A stretch of 64,000 nucleotides of DNA from Calliphora vicina (lineage: Eukaryota; Arthropoda; Insecta; Diptera; Calliphoridae), in contig NC_088783.1 of assembly GCF_958450345.1 (NCBI RefSeq), positions 98,079,302 through 98,143,301 on the forward strand, read 5' to 3'. The stretch's first letter is position 1. Each line of letters opens with the position of its first letter. Shown here in pieces: positions 32,971 through 43,738 of the stretch. Made by a program: the position numbers and the translations under genes. The notes beneath the pieces are model-generated. The model was not told where the DNA came from and did no database searches. It saw only the letters and a program-made list of their open reading frames with translations.

Positions 32971-33162
32971 TTTATTTATTTATTTATTTTACTTCGGTGG
33001 CGTTTTAATGTTATACGCTGTGGTAAATATTAGTTATTAGTAAACTAATAATTATTATAAACTGATGTTGTTGATTGGCAGCGGCTGGGAATCGAACCCA
33101 GGCCGCAAATACCGTAGCATGCTTTATGCTCAAACGCGCTAATCAATTAAGCCACAGCACAT
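32971..33162 (-). mobile_element. candidate tRNA-derived SINE
   Basis: On the minus strand a tRNA-like head carries an A-box-like TGGCTTAATTGATTAGCG (33137-33154) and a perfect B box GGTTCGATTCC (33088-33098) inside a 5-bp T-stem (CTGGG/CCCAG). The acceptor ends do not pair and the anticodon part is too long, so it is not a working tRNA gene. About 100 bp downstream it ends in an (AAAT)n tail (32971-32990). Pol III promoter, short body and simple tail are the SINE layout. No target duplication was found. Confidence 0.55.
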
Positions 33163-33169
33163 TCTTCAA

Positions 33170-34180
33170 CGCTGCCCTCAACCACAATTAAAAATATCCC
33201 CAAAAATTCACAATTAAAGGTCATAAATTAAAATATATATTTTATAACCAACAATTCCAAATTACAGAAGATACATCTAATAAAATCCGACAATTAGAAA
33301 ACTTTTTGCAAATACAGATTTTGATGTAAAAATTTAATAATACTTGAAATACAACTCTTAGAAATGCAGCTCTAATGATAAGTGCATTTAATAGCACTTA
33401 TTGGTAATATATTATTATTATTATTATCGTTATAAACAAATCTCCGAAATATTTTAAAATATACCCAACAAAACCTGGCCCCTAAAACCTTACAAAATTC
33501 TTATATTTGGGGACGAAGCCCCAAGACTGGCAAGCCTGATTTAAAGTTCCATATTTCTTACAACGTACATGTTCATATGTATGTTTATTAGAGTGGTACT
33601 TTAATTGGACTCTTTTGAATTTCGGTGTTCTCAAGGTCTAAATGCTTATATGTCGACCAACTTTTAAATTTTGTTCATTTTACACAAAATTTTGAATTTT
33701 GGGTCGAATGACTAGAGATTGGATATTAAAATTATATACTTTAAAGTGTGTAAATTATCATATCCCTAAAGTAGAATGAAAATAAAAAAAAATAATCATA
33801 CTACACTTCAAATTACAAAAGAACATCAAGGGTAACAAATTCCTTTGTTTTGCATTCTAAAAATTTTAACTTTTTTTACATAAGTATATTAGTTTTTGTC
33901 TTAGTAGGTTGATGTTAATCTATTCAAAGGTTGAACAAAATTGTTTTTTTTTTAAATCTGTTAAACAGATTTTAAGGTTTAATTATTGTCTAAGGATATC
34001 TGAGGGAATAGTAATATTAGAAATAAGGTGAATAACTCTCATATTTAATCAAATACCTGAATTCATCGAATTTCGGCAAAATATATTTAATAAAACTATT
34101 TCACAATATAAAATAGGTTTGTAAAAAATCTAGTACCATTTTAACATTCGATTAAAATGTTTACCTCTAACAAAGTCCAT
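33170..34180. other. intergenic stretch, probably a decayed repeat A copy
   Basis: No gene is seen. From about 33580 the sequence resembles repeat A weakly (TTTATTAGAGTGG, TTTTAAATCTGTTAAACAGATTT, later TTTTGTTCAAATTTC-like words). The ATTATTATTATTATC run near 33410 is a microsatellite. Confidence 0.4.
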
Positions 34181-34328
34181 AGTTACTTATAGAGTTTCGT
34201 GTTCGGTTTTAATCGAAACCTCGATTTTTCATTGCTCAAAACCGATCTATTTTTAGCAGAAAAATTCAAAATGTTGAACTGGAAAACTAAATAGTTATTA
34301 GATTATAAGTTATTTTGATAAAAAAAAC

Positions 34329-34721
34329 AAGTGAGAGAGCTAAATTCGGCTGTGCCGAATCTTATATACCCTTCACCAAATTATACTTTACAATACAAAT
34401 TTTAAATATTTTTAGGTAAACAAAATTATTTTTTTTTCAAAGTTGTTTTTTTCATTTTTTGGAAAAACATTTTTTTCGAATTGTTGTTTTAAATTTTTTT
34501 AAATTAATTTTTTTTTTTAATTTTAAAAATTTTTTTTGGTTTTTTAATTTTTTTTGTGAAAATGGCTGTTTTTTCCTCATATCTCAGCCATTTGTGGACC
34601 GATTTTGCTGATTTTAAACAGGAAACTTCTCGAAAGCATGTCTGACAGAACTATTGAAGATTTGGATCCCGAAGACATCTGGGGTATTCAGAAAATTGAT
34701 TTCAATAGGCAGACGGACATG
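34329..34721 (-). mobile_element. Helentron-like family 1 copy, 5'-truncated
   Basis: It reads in reverse from ACAAGTGAGAGAGCTAAATT, the hairpin ATTCGGCTGTGCCGAAT and TATACCCTTCACCAAA, through the A/T tract to the CAGAC..ACATG block, where it stops. The 5' hairpin end is missing. Confidence 0.8.
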
Positions 34722-34978
34722 CATAACATTCTTCCAATGAAGAATGTTAGCAATTCATCATATCTCCCAACAATTAAACTGCAAAATGACTTTTGAATAC
34801 CAGAAAATATCAAACTAATATCATTTGTGAAATAATTGTCATATAGTAAAATGTAATTAATTAAATGATCATCACCGAGTTTTTAACATATGAGCTAGAT
34901 ACGTATTTTATAGCATTTTTTATATGTATTATCAAATGATTCTCCTGTCTATTATATCATAATATTTAAGAAACAAAC

Positions 34979-35565
34979 CGAACAACTAAGAGTGTTATAT
35001 TCAGCTGTGCCGAATCTTGTGTACCCACTATCATCAATATATGACAATCAAATATATTTCTGATATCGGGGTTATATGGGGGTAGGGCCAATTATGGACC
35101 GATCCTCACAAAAGTTGGTAGAAAGATTTAGGTTCATATACAATTTGTTTATGTTCAGTTTTAATTATTATAAAACAATCATGAATGTTCAAGTCATTTT
35201 CTGAGGGGGACTAGGGCCAAATGTTGTCCGATTTTGACCATACTTTACAGTATAACTTCGGAGTACTTAGAATAAATTTGTGCAACATTTTATCACGATT
35301 GCCACATAATAAACATATTTATTAGAGTATTCCGGGTGGACATTTGTATGAGGCCTAGGTGAAATCATAGGCCGACATTGCCCATCTAAAATACCAAACA
35401 AGTATTTGTGGAAAATACCAGATAGCTCACTTAGTTTGGGCCTAATCGTGTTTTCAACAGACAGACGGACGGACATGGCTAGATTGTCTTAAGATCTTAT
35501 GAGGACCCAAAATATATATACTAATGTGGGTCTGCGACAAATATTTTTAATTGATGTGTTACAAA
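34979..35565 (-). mobile_element. divergent Helentron-like copy
   Basis: In reverse: ACAACTAAGAGTGTTATATT, hairpin ATTCAGCTGTGCCGAAT, a TATATGGG..GGCCAATTATGGACCGATC unit, GGACATTTGTATGAGGCCTA, and CAGACAGACGGACGGACATG (the GTCY microsatellite). It mixes the family-1 3' hairpin with an interior like that of family 2 and the 20.9-kb array. Confidence 0.7.
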
Positions 35566-35700
35566 TGGAATTACAAAATCAATATACCGTCCATCTTTTT
35601 ATATTGTGGATATAAAAACGGTTTTAAATGTTGTAAAACTGAAACTGAGGTATTGAATTTTGCCTGTTTCTTGGAAACTCTAGTTATTTATCAAATGAAA

Positions 35701-35706
35701 TTTATT
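35701..35706 (-). promoter_or_regulatory. candidate polyadenylation signal of the channel gene
   Basis: AATAAA on the minus strand about 250 bp after the stop codon. A nearer AATAAA (35948-35953) begins one base after the stop and would leave an exceptionally short 3' UTR. Which is used cannot be told from sequence. Confidence 0.35.
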
Positions 35707-35954
35707 TCAAAGGCTTTTCCAATGAAATTTAGAGCAACATATACATAAATATACTTGGATTGATTGTGAAACAATTTTATGAAAAGAATTTGCAAAAGTG
35801 ACATGGAGTTTGATTGTAAAAGTTATAGGAGCAGATCATTTGTTGTGCATATTATCTGTATTATGTATGTTCAGGGAATTTTTCGAAAATAAATTAATAT
35901 TAATTAGCTGATTAGGCAAGATACATATGTAAATGTAAAGATACGGATTTATTT

Positions 35955-37634
35955 TTACAAACAATACACAAATGTCCAGAAGAATGCATTAAATATAATG
36001 AAGGCCAGAGGAAACACAAAGCGGGCTTTTCTATCTATCCATAGGGATACCTCGTGCGGAGTCATTGTCGACCACGTATTATTAGGCGGATACTTTTTCT
36101 CCTTTTCATTGTCGCATTCATCTATACTGATTGAAGGGGTTGTGATCGACTCGTTAGATTTAAATTTATTCGTAGTTTCCTCATCCACGGTTATGATGAC
36201 TGGTGATTCTATCACGGAGAGATATCGTTCACATCCGTGTTTTTGAGACGAAAGATTATCACAGTTAACACTGTCCATCATTTTGTGCCTTTTCATGCGA
36301 GGCGTTAGAGTCGATTTTAAAATATATTTGCTTTTTACTTTTTTAACTTCAACGCTGTGCTTGCGACGCCAAATTGTATTGACGAAAGCAAACTCCACAA
36401 GGCTGCCAAATATGAAGCAAGTGCAGCCAAGAAACCAAACTTCCGAAATTTTTATGTAGCTAACTTTTGGCAAATTATTTTCCTGTGACGAGGCCAGAGT
36501 AATGAATGACAGCATGGTTGTGCAGCCAAGAGTAGTGCGTGCTGGTGTTTGATCAGCTTGCAGCCAAAATGATACCCATGATATGGCTACGATCATTATG
36601 GAAGGCAGAAAATAATCCATCACATAATAACCAACTTCCCGTGTCAAATGGACGGTAAATGAGAGTGAACTGTAGTTTCCGGCAAAGGCACCGTGGCGCA
36701 AATCATCTAAATCGGCATTAATGGTGGTCTCGTTCTTCCAAACATTCTGAAGGGCATATTCAGTCAAATGCATTTTGGGATCAAAAGCCACGGGCTCATT
36801 TTGTTCCCAATGTAGAACCAGTTCCGAGGAGTTATACATCCAGCTCTCAAGCACGGTGGGGCAAAACTGTTCATCAAAAGGAAACTTTTGCAATTTCATC
36901 CAACAATACAGCGTGGCCTGGACACGCGACGATATAATAACAGTCCCATTAGGACTTATAGCAGTAAGTATGTCCTTCTCGTTAGTACCTAGAACACTGG
37001 AATCATGTTCATTGGCCAGAAAAATGTGAGGTACCCAAATGAGACCACGCAATGACGACTCTCCCAATATTGATTGGGTTCTACTGGGTGCATATTTTGA
37101 AAATGCCAGCCGCGGATCATTATAACGCATCTGAATAAGACCATGCATCTTAAACTGCAAATCACTGGAATCCAAATTTTGAAGAACATATATATAGACA
37201 CGTACATGCACATCCACGGGTGCCTCCGAGTTAGTAGTGCCATTTTCAACAATTTGAGGACGCTCTAAGCGATCATAACGACAGGGTGCCGTCAATCGGT
37301 TTATCAATTGAGTTTGAGTCAATCCGTCAGCATCATCCATCGAGGGACATGTGTCATCCGAAAATTGTGTAACATTTAAATCTGACAAAACACTGAATGT
37401 GCTGCCATTATTTACCGATACTGAATTTAATTTTCCCGACAGCGAGACATGCACATTATCATTAACATCCTTGTTGTTGTCAGTTCTCAATATAGCTGCA
37501 GTTGCGGCTGACACCACTGTTGCTGCTGCTGCTCCTGCTTCAGTATTACTGACACCATTTACCACCGACGTTAATGCAAACGATTCTCCGATGTAACTCA
37601 CTGTCAAGCTCACAAACACAAAATAAATATTCAT
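35955..37634 (-). CDS. Cys-loop ligand-gated chloride channel subunit, Hodor/CG7589/CG6927 type
   Basis: The 559-residue protein is a pentameric ligand-gated channel subunit of the plasma membrane. Residues 1-20 form a hydrophobic signal peptide. A low-complexity Ala/Thr/Asn stretch follows to about 85. The ligand-binding domain holds the 15-residue Cys loop (C244-C258, containing FPFDEQF) and N-glycosylation sequons at N87, N131, N229, N268, N301 and N320. M1 is about 337-358. M2 starts with the anion-selectivity signature PAR (364-366) and TTLGCTTMLSFITLASSQ. M3 is about 398-419, then a ~115-residue cytoplasmic loop, and M4 (537-558) ends the chain. The M2-M3 text is characteristic of the Drosophila group with Hodor (CG11340, zinc-gated) and paralogues CG7589 and CG6927; which one is orthologous is not settled, and the ligand is inferred only. 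The frame is complete with no intron, poly(A) tail or flanking duplication, so it need not be a retrogene. Confidence 0.95.
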   Translation of the reverse strand: MNIYFVFVSLTVSYIGESFALTSVVNGVSNTEAGAAAATVVSAATAAILRTDNNKDVNDNVHVSLSGKLNSVSVNNGSTFSVLSDLNVTQFSDDTCPSMDDADGLTQTQLINRLTAPCRYDRLERPQIVENGTTNSEAPVDVHVRVYIYVLQNLDSSDLQFKMHGLIQMRYNDPRLAFSKYAPSRTQSILGESSLRGLIWVPHIFLANEHDSSVLGTNEKDILTAISPNGTVIISSRVQATLYCWMKLQKFPFDEQFCPTVLESWMYNSSELVLHWEQNEPVAFDPKMHLTEYALQNVWKNETTINADLDDLRHGAFAGNYSSLSFTVHLTREVGYYVMDYFLPSIMIVAISWVSFWLQADQTPARTTLGCTTMLSFITLASSQENNLPKVSYIKISEVWFLGCTCFIFGSLVEFAFVNTIWRRKHSVEVKKVKSKYILKSTLTPRMKRHKMMDSVNCDNLSSQKHGCERYLSVIESPVIITVDEETTNKFKSNESITTPSISIDECDNEKEKKYPPNNTWSTMTPHEVSLWIDRKARFVFPLAFIIFNAFFWTFVYCL

Positions 37635-38198
37635 AATTTTGTTTTTGTATCTTTAGTTTCTTTCGTTTTGTTTTGCATTGACACCATCACCTCCAGAAGG
37701 TGTTATTTTAAAATGGCGACGTTTGTACTCGTATGACCGTAATGTTTGACAATTGTTTAAGTTCGTTGTACGCGGATCGCAAAGATTTTTCATACTGTTT
37801 ATAATTTCGCCACTTGATTACTATAGTTGGAGAATTTGCCTGAATGAATGTTCTAGTTTTATTTACGAATACAAATTTTAGTCTTAATACATACATACAT
37901 ATGTATGTATCTATCAAACTCATATATACTAACATATTAAGAGCTTCAGGGAACTAGTACCGCATTGACGAATTAATTAGCCACTAACGATTACCACATG
38001 CATTTACTACAAAAGTCGTATTTAAATATATATAGTACCTGGCCAATCACCAACTTCTGCACTACATTTAACTAGGGCTTTCACTAGTAGTTATTCTCTT
38101 CACCATGAATGCTAAGGCGATTTTATAATTTCTGAGGCCCTATAATAAATACATATTACGGATTAAAAATAACGGCTTCGGTTAATCTATATACATAT
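37635..38198 (-). promoter_or_regulatory. 5' flank of the channel gene, promoter not pinned down
   Basis: On the minus strand upstream of the ATG this stretch contains no other gene. A TATA-like TATATATATTTAAATA (38018-38033) lies about 385 bp before the ATG. Given the AT content this could easily be chance. The sequence between 37860 and 37935 is rich in TACATACATATGTATG. Confidence 0.25.
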
Positions 38199-38770
38199 AC
38201 TAGCTGATCCGGCAAACGTTGTTCTGCCATACAAATTATTTCTAGTGAATATTTTGGTTCTTAAATAAAAAATAGCGAATGTATTCTAAGTGAAGTTGGC
38301 ATTATAGGTATTTTTGATGCCAAATGAAGAGAAATACAAACAAAATTTTTTGGCGAAAAATATTTTAAAAAATGGGTGGATATGATATATAATATTCTCG
38401 TACCTACCAAAAATATATACAAAATTTCATAAAAATAGCTAAATATTGATATTTGGATATTGCTCATACAAAATACTAAAATCTCGGCTAAAAAACGGCT
38501 GGGTGAGGGTCGGTTGATGAAAATTTGGGGTTATAGGTACTTTTTAATGCCAAATAAATAAAATGCGAAAAAAAAGCTTTTGGCCAAAAAATGGTAAAAA
38601 TAAATTCTGGATAGGGTCACCCTAATGACCTAGCGGTATGAAATATACTTTACGACCTATTCTCATACCTACCAAATATACATACAAAATTTCATAAAAA
38701 TCGGTTGAGCCGTTTCGGAGGAGTTCAAACACTAACATTGTGACACGAGATTTTTATATATTAGAAGATA
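38199..38770 (+). repeat. RTE-like dispersed repeat
   Basis: It begins TACTAGCTGATCCGGCAAAC.. GTTGTTCTGCCATAC and ends CATAAAAATCGGTTGAGCCG..TTTCGGAGGAGTTCAAACAC.. GTGACACGAGATTTTTATAT..ATTAGAAG. Such 3' ends are typical of RTE-type non-LTR elements and their short derivatives in insects (established knowledge of the pattern, not searched). Two related half-units lie inside (38280 and 38520). No coding region remains. Confidence 0.55.
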
Positions 38771-38859
38771 AAAGAGTAACATTACTGACTGATTGATTCA
38801 TCATCGCACAGCCCAAACGGCCAAGGGATTTTTGGAAATTCGAACGTTTAGGGGGTGAA

Positions 38860-40294
38860 AAAGGGTAAAAAATCAAAAAATATAAGTTTGGTACTTTTTG
38901 GAAATTCGAACCATTAAGGGATAAAAATTGTGTTTATTTTTGGTACTTTTTCATAAAATATATTTTTCTATAATTTGACATAGACATACGAATATTTTAT
39001 CATGAGCTCCCACAACGATACATTTTATTTGAATAAAATTTTACACTGCAATGGGGATAAAATAGGAACCAAAAATCGGGAAAATACATTTTATTTGAAA
39101 TTATTAAGCCAATTTTGAAAATTTTTTTAACATTGGTTCTTGATTCATACAAAAATTAACTAACAGGGTGTTATTTGTAACTCGAGTGCCAAGGCCTAAT
39201 AAGGGTAAACAGTTTGGTACTTTTTTTAAAACATATTTTTTCTTGGGCACATTAACACAGATTTTAATCTTTTGAGACCTGTCTGTAGCATAAACAATTT
39301 TGGCAAAATGGATTATTTTTAAATTTCAAACTTGAGGGGTGTTCAAGGGTCAAAAGGGCAATTGGTACTTTTCTCCTAATGGTACTTTTTTAATATTTTA
39401 AAGTATTTCACTTATCGACATTAAAGTTAGCTGATATATATCTGCGTGAAGTTAGTGTTAGGAATAGGGGATAATATTTCGGTACCAAAATGTGAGAACT
39501 GAACTATAGGTTCTTTTTTATTCTTCTAATAGTACTTTTTGAATTATCTATAACAATGGACTTAGAAACATGAAATTAAGCATATATGGTCCTAATTGAG
39601 TGTGAATTTTAGGGGTAGACGTTTTGGTAGTTTTTCTTTAATCGAATGGTACTTTTTGCAATTTCTTCACCAATGAACCTAGAACATGAAATAATGCTTA
39701 CATGGGCCCCAGTGGGTGGTAATCCACCCACTTTTCTATATTCTAATGGTACTTTTTGAATTTTCTATAATAATGGACCTAGAAATATGAAATTAAGCGT
39801 ATATGGTCCTAAGTGAGTAAAAATTCAAGGGCATATTTCATGGTACTTTTTCTTTATTTTCATAGGTACTTTTTTGAATTTTCTAAAAAATTTTAAAAAT
39901 TGAAAACCGTTTTTTTCCGTTTTGTGATAATTTATTAAATATTAAGTGTTTTAGAGACAAAATTAGTTGATAATATAGGAAATGCTATACAAATTTATAA
40001 TTCAAACTCGACGGACCAAAAGTGATAATCAGTTGTACTATTTCTTCATTGCAATGGTACTTTTTGAATATTTTATAATAATAAACCTAAAAATTTAAAA
40101 CTAGGCACACATGATTCTGAATGAATTCGAATTCACAAAAGGTGACTTTAGTGGTAACTTTCTATAGCATTTTCTATAATAATGGACCCAGAAATATGAA
40201 ATTAGACATTTACAATTAGATTCACAAAGGGATACTTAATAGTACTATTTTCTTCTTCTAATTGGGGTGGCGAAGCGCTCCTGGTCAGCTAGTG
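38860..40294 (+). repeat. degenerate array with recurring GGTACTTTTT units
   Basis: The word GGTACTTTTT (or one-base variants) recurs at least ten times. From about 39525 it heads a longer unit, GAATTTTCTATAATAATGGA..CCTAGAAATATGAAATTA, seen near 39530, 39655, 39747, 40055 and 40165 with spacings of about 95-310 bp. The block ends at 40263-40294 with GGGGTGGCGAAGCGCTCCTG..GTCAGCTAGTG; its reverse complement begins CACTAGCTGACC, like the ACTAGCTGATCC start at 38201, so 38199-40294 may be one element. Confidence 0.6.
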
Positions 40295-40606
40295 TATTAT
40301 ATTTAAATAGAAACATACTAATTCATCAGAAATTCATATTATGAAATAAAAACTGTTGAAGAAATCTTGCTTCATTGAATTATGAATATTTTGTCTAGTA
40401 CCTCTTCAATTATCTGATCTGTGTTTCAAAACATTAAAATGTGTCTTCAGAAAATTACATTTTCACAATTAATTAAATGCTAGTACAATTCGAAGAATAT
40501 TATGGATGTTTTTTGTCTCGAAAATGTTATAGTCGTTTTATTGAACAGATCGAAATGTTTCAACTATTATCTCTATTTTGTAGTGGTCACTTTCTTATTA
40601 CATTAA

Positions 40607-40713
40607 GGGCCATTATTACAACTTGGCGTTATAGTTAAAGTTACCTTTAAGGGTACCTTTTTCTATTGCTTAAAGTTACCTTTAACTATAACGGCAAGTT
40701 GTAATAATGGCCC
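40607..40713. mobile_element. PIF/Harbinger-like MITE, 107 bp, TAA target duplication
   Basis: GGGCCATTATTACAACTTGG and the inverted CAAGTTGTAATAATGGCCC form nearly the whole element, with further pairing of GTTATAGTTAAAGTTACCTT. TAA flanks both sides (40604-40606, 40714-40716), the duplication typical of PIF/Harbinger. Confidence 0.85.
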
Positions 40714-40716
40714 TAA

Positions 40717-41465
40717 GGCTTATTTGTAGAAAATCTCGACCGTATACATATTGTATTGAAAGTGCGGTATGTAGGTTTGTAGGGTAACAAGAGGCACTTG
40801 TGACTAATGATAATTTAATATTAATAATGTATAAATATAAATTGTATTTTATAGTTATTCGTTGTGTTTAATTTAATATAATTTAATATGTATTGTTATC
40901 TGGTAGATAAATCAAAATGTTTAAATTTAAGCGTAGCAGCAGCAACAGGTAACCGATTTTTTAATTGTTATCAAGCTTTTGTCTTTTCATGAAATATCAA
41001 TATTTACTTGTGTCTAAAATTGTGATAGAGCACCACTTTTGATCGTAGGTAAAAATAAGACAGACAGACATTCATAAACGTTTGTATGTACTATACGTAC
41101 ACATGTACAGTGATAAAGAAAAGAGCTGCACTTCTTTTTATTTAAAATATGAATAGTTTTAGAAACATTTTACAACAACTATGTTTTTTTGAACTTCTCT
41201 GGTCATATTTCAATTATACACCATTGTTATTTACTATCAGACTCCAAAATGAACGGAATTATTTATTTCTACATAACAAATTAACTAATTTATATCCCAT
41301 CAGATCTAGAATAACTCATATATTTTAATAATATATGGCCGAATATATTCGAATAGACTCTTACTTTTTTTTTTTGGGCAGAGACATTAGGAAACTTTTG
41401 AAATAAATATAAACAAATTAAAAATATTTTGTATTTATTTATTGAGATTTAATAAAACGTATCAC
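40717..41465. other. intergenic stretch, no gene seen
   Basis: AT-rich DNA. A possible Helentron 3'-end relic (GGCCGAATATATTCGAATAG..ACTCTTACTTTTTTT) lies at about 41337-41372. Confidence 0.4.
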
Positions 41466-41790
41466 CCTAATTATGAAAGAAATTTTAAAGTTAATTTTTG
41501 TTAAAGTCGACTTTATTTTAAAATACAAATTTTGTTTTTATTTGAAAAAAGCTTTAAAACTTTTTCCAACATACACATTCAAATAATTGAAAATATTTGT
41601 CAATGAATGTAAATAAAAAAAAAGAAATTTCAAAAAATTAAAATAACAAAATGTACATAAAGTTCAAAACAAAACCCTTTTTTTAAATAATAAAAACATT
41701 TGAAATTTGTTTTATGGTACGATATTTAAAATAATAGTCAACTTTATGGACTTAAAATCGACTTTAAGGCTTTTGTAGTTAGGCTGTATA
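41466..41790 (-). repeat. family B TIR element, short copy
   Basis: In reverse it starts CAGCCTAACTACAAAAGCC.. and ends near CACCCTAATTATGAAAG, with the GTTAAAGTCGACTTTATTTT block. It matches the outer parts of 30727-32004 but lacks the Tc1-like insertion. Confidence 0.7.
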
Positions 41791-42103
41791 TTTCCAATTC
41801 AAATTGCTACCAAAAATAGTAAAAGCGATGAGAATAAACTTTATTGCTAGACATAGACACCTTTAAAATACATGTTCTGAAATATAGTCTTTAATGTGTG
41901 CACTGATCACGGAACTTCAGTATTTGAAATGACTGGAACTAATGAACAGAAAGAAGCTTGGGCCATATATATGTATATAAATACACATATGTAGATCGGA
42001 AACTAGAAAAAAACTCAAACAAAAAAATTAATCAAATAATCACACATGCGTTGTTTTGTTTTTAATTTTTTCACTAATACATTTTATGAAGTAAAAACGT
42101 TTA

Positions 42104-42470
42104 CAGCCTATCTACAAAAGCCTTAAAGTCGATTTTAAGCCCATAAAGTTCACTATTATTTTAAATTTCGTACCATAAAACAAATTTCAAATATAATTTA
42201 AAATGTTTTATTATTTAAAAAAAGCTTTTTTTTTAACTTTTATGTACATTTTCAGCCTAACTACAAAAGCCTTAAAGTCGATTTTAAGTCCATAAAATTG
42301 ACTATTATTTTAAATTTCGTACCATAAAGCAAATTTCAAATATATGTATGTAATTTAATATTTTGTTTTATTATTTAAAAAAAAAAGCTTTTTGTTTTGA
42401 ACTTTTATGTACATTTTGTTTTTTTAATTTTTTGAAATTTCTTATTTTTTATTAACATTCATTGAAAAAT
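42104..42470 (+). repeat. family B, two head-to-tail left halves
   Basis: CAGCCTATCTACAAAAGCC (42104) and CAGCCTAACTACAAAAGCC (42253) start two direct copies of the family's left half, about 150 bp apart. The second continues to ATTCATTGAAAAATA. This suggests a local tandem duplication. Confidence 0.7.
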
Positions 42471-42471
42471 A

Positions 42472-42848
42472 CCCTGCAGGGAATGCCAATAGTAAATTTG
42501 TAGTGATTTACTAGTGAAATTGTCAGTAGCACTACTACCATATGTACCCCAGCCAATGAAATCTTCTATTGACATTTAACATTAGCTTGTCATTGAAAAT
42601 CCACCAGTAGACTGTATCACTATTGACTAGATAGTTACTTTCTATACCTATTGACTACACAGCACAATAAAAAAAAAACAAACTATTGACGCGATCGTCG
42701 ACAGTGTCACCAAAAATGCACTAGAACTGATGTCTCTTGTATCTCTACTGACTCTTAAAGGAAAGTTTGTCGACATTTTAACTAGTGCAATTGTCTGTAG
42801 ATAAATAGTATTGGCATAGAGACATATGGTCCTAGGCTGTCTACAGGG
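42472..42848. mobile_element. TA-flanked TIR element, 377 bp
   Basis: CCCTGCAG (left) and CTACAGGG (right) are inverted and directly abut TA (42470-42471, 42849-42850). The inner arms also pair loosely (TGCCAATAGTAAATTTGTAG against CTGTAGATAAATAGTATTGGC-like text). No coding sequence. Confidence 0.65.
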
Positions 42849-42850
42849 TA

Positions 42851-43738
42851 TTTTCAATTGAATAGTGAAAAATTTCCAAATTTTAAAACACTGAATTACT
42901 ATGATCATCAGCATGACCACTTTTCGCTGAGCAGTAACATAGAAATATATTTTGCTCGAATTTCATATTAGTTTATGTTATACTTTATGTAAAATACGGA
43001 AATCGTTCAAAAAGATAAAAGAATAGTAAACAAAATAATATTTCTAATTATTACAAGTGTTTATTGAAAAAGCGTTTACTTTCTTGAAAAACTTGTACAA
43101 TTGTTTATAATTTGTAATCATTTTTGTTACTGAACAGACATAATATATTTAAGGTTTTCTTAAATTTGTTCATTAAGCATTGCCCCTTTAATAAAATTAC
43201 AATCAGTTTAAATATTTAAAAAGTTCTAAGACTTTTTTTTAGATCTATGGATCTAAATCATAAGTAATTTTTATCACACCAATCATAAGTTTGTGAAGTA
43301 TTGAGACTTAATTTCAGTTTTGTTTTTTTGTGCACTGCATTATTGTTCTTAGATTAGACGAGTATTTTTGAATGTCAAAAAGTATAAACTTACATTTTGA
43401 AATAGACATTTATAATTATGAAAATAAGTAGGAGCTTACAAAGCTGAACAACTTTTCCACCGAATATTATATTGTACATTGTTATAATTACACACTCGAA
43501 AATTTCTATTTTGTTAAGTAGTGTCTTAAGGGTATTGTTTTTCATTTAAACTATTAGAAAAGATTAGAAAAAGTCGTTTCATTTTCTAAAACTTGTTATC
43601 TAATCAAATATTTTTTTGGTCGAAATGCAAGTTTTACCTACAAATATTTTTACCAAGTAGTTTTTCACTGCACCTTTTTAAATTTAATAATATACATATA
43701 TTATTTAAAATTAATTATAAATAATATACATATAAGAG
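42851..43738. other. intergenic stretch, no gene seen
   Basis: AT-rich DNA with no element ends or coding region that could be supported. Confidence 0.5.

Larger units (their letters stand above)
34190..35682. mobile_element. hAT element with TAGAGTTTC ends holding two Helentron-like copies
   Basis: The left end TAGAGTTTCGTGTTCGGTTT is almost identical to the MITE at 27592. The right end (reverse complement TAGAGTTTCCAAGAAACAGG) closes it. Flanks GTTACTTA (34182-34189) and GTTATTTA (35683-35690) differ at one of eight bases. The interior is almost wholly two minus-strand Helentron-like insertions. Confidence 0.78.

Noticed and set aside
33080..33165. tRNA gene
   Set aside because: The B box and T-stem are perfect, but the acceptor ends do not pair, the D-stem pairs poorly and the anticodon part is too long. 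A SINE head explains it better.
36775..37029. plus-strand open frames inside the channel gene
   Set aside because: They are antisense shadows of the strongly supported minus-strand channel ORF and show no motif of their own.
35955..37634. retrogene copy of the channel
   Set aside because: The lack of introns suggested it, but no poly(A) remnant or flanking direct repeats are visible and the frame is intact. Ancestral intron loss is equally possible.
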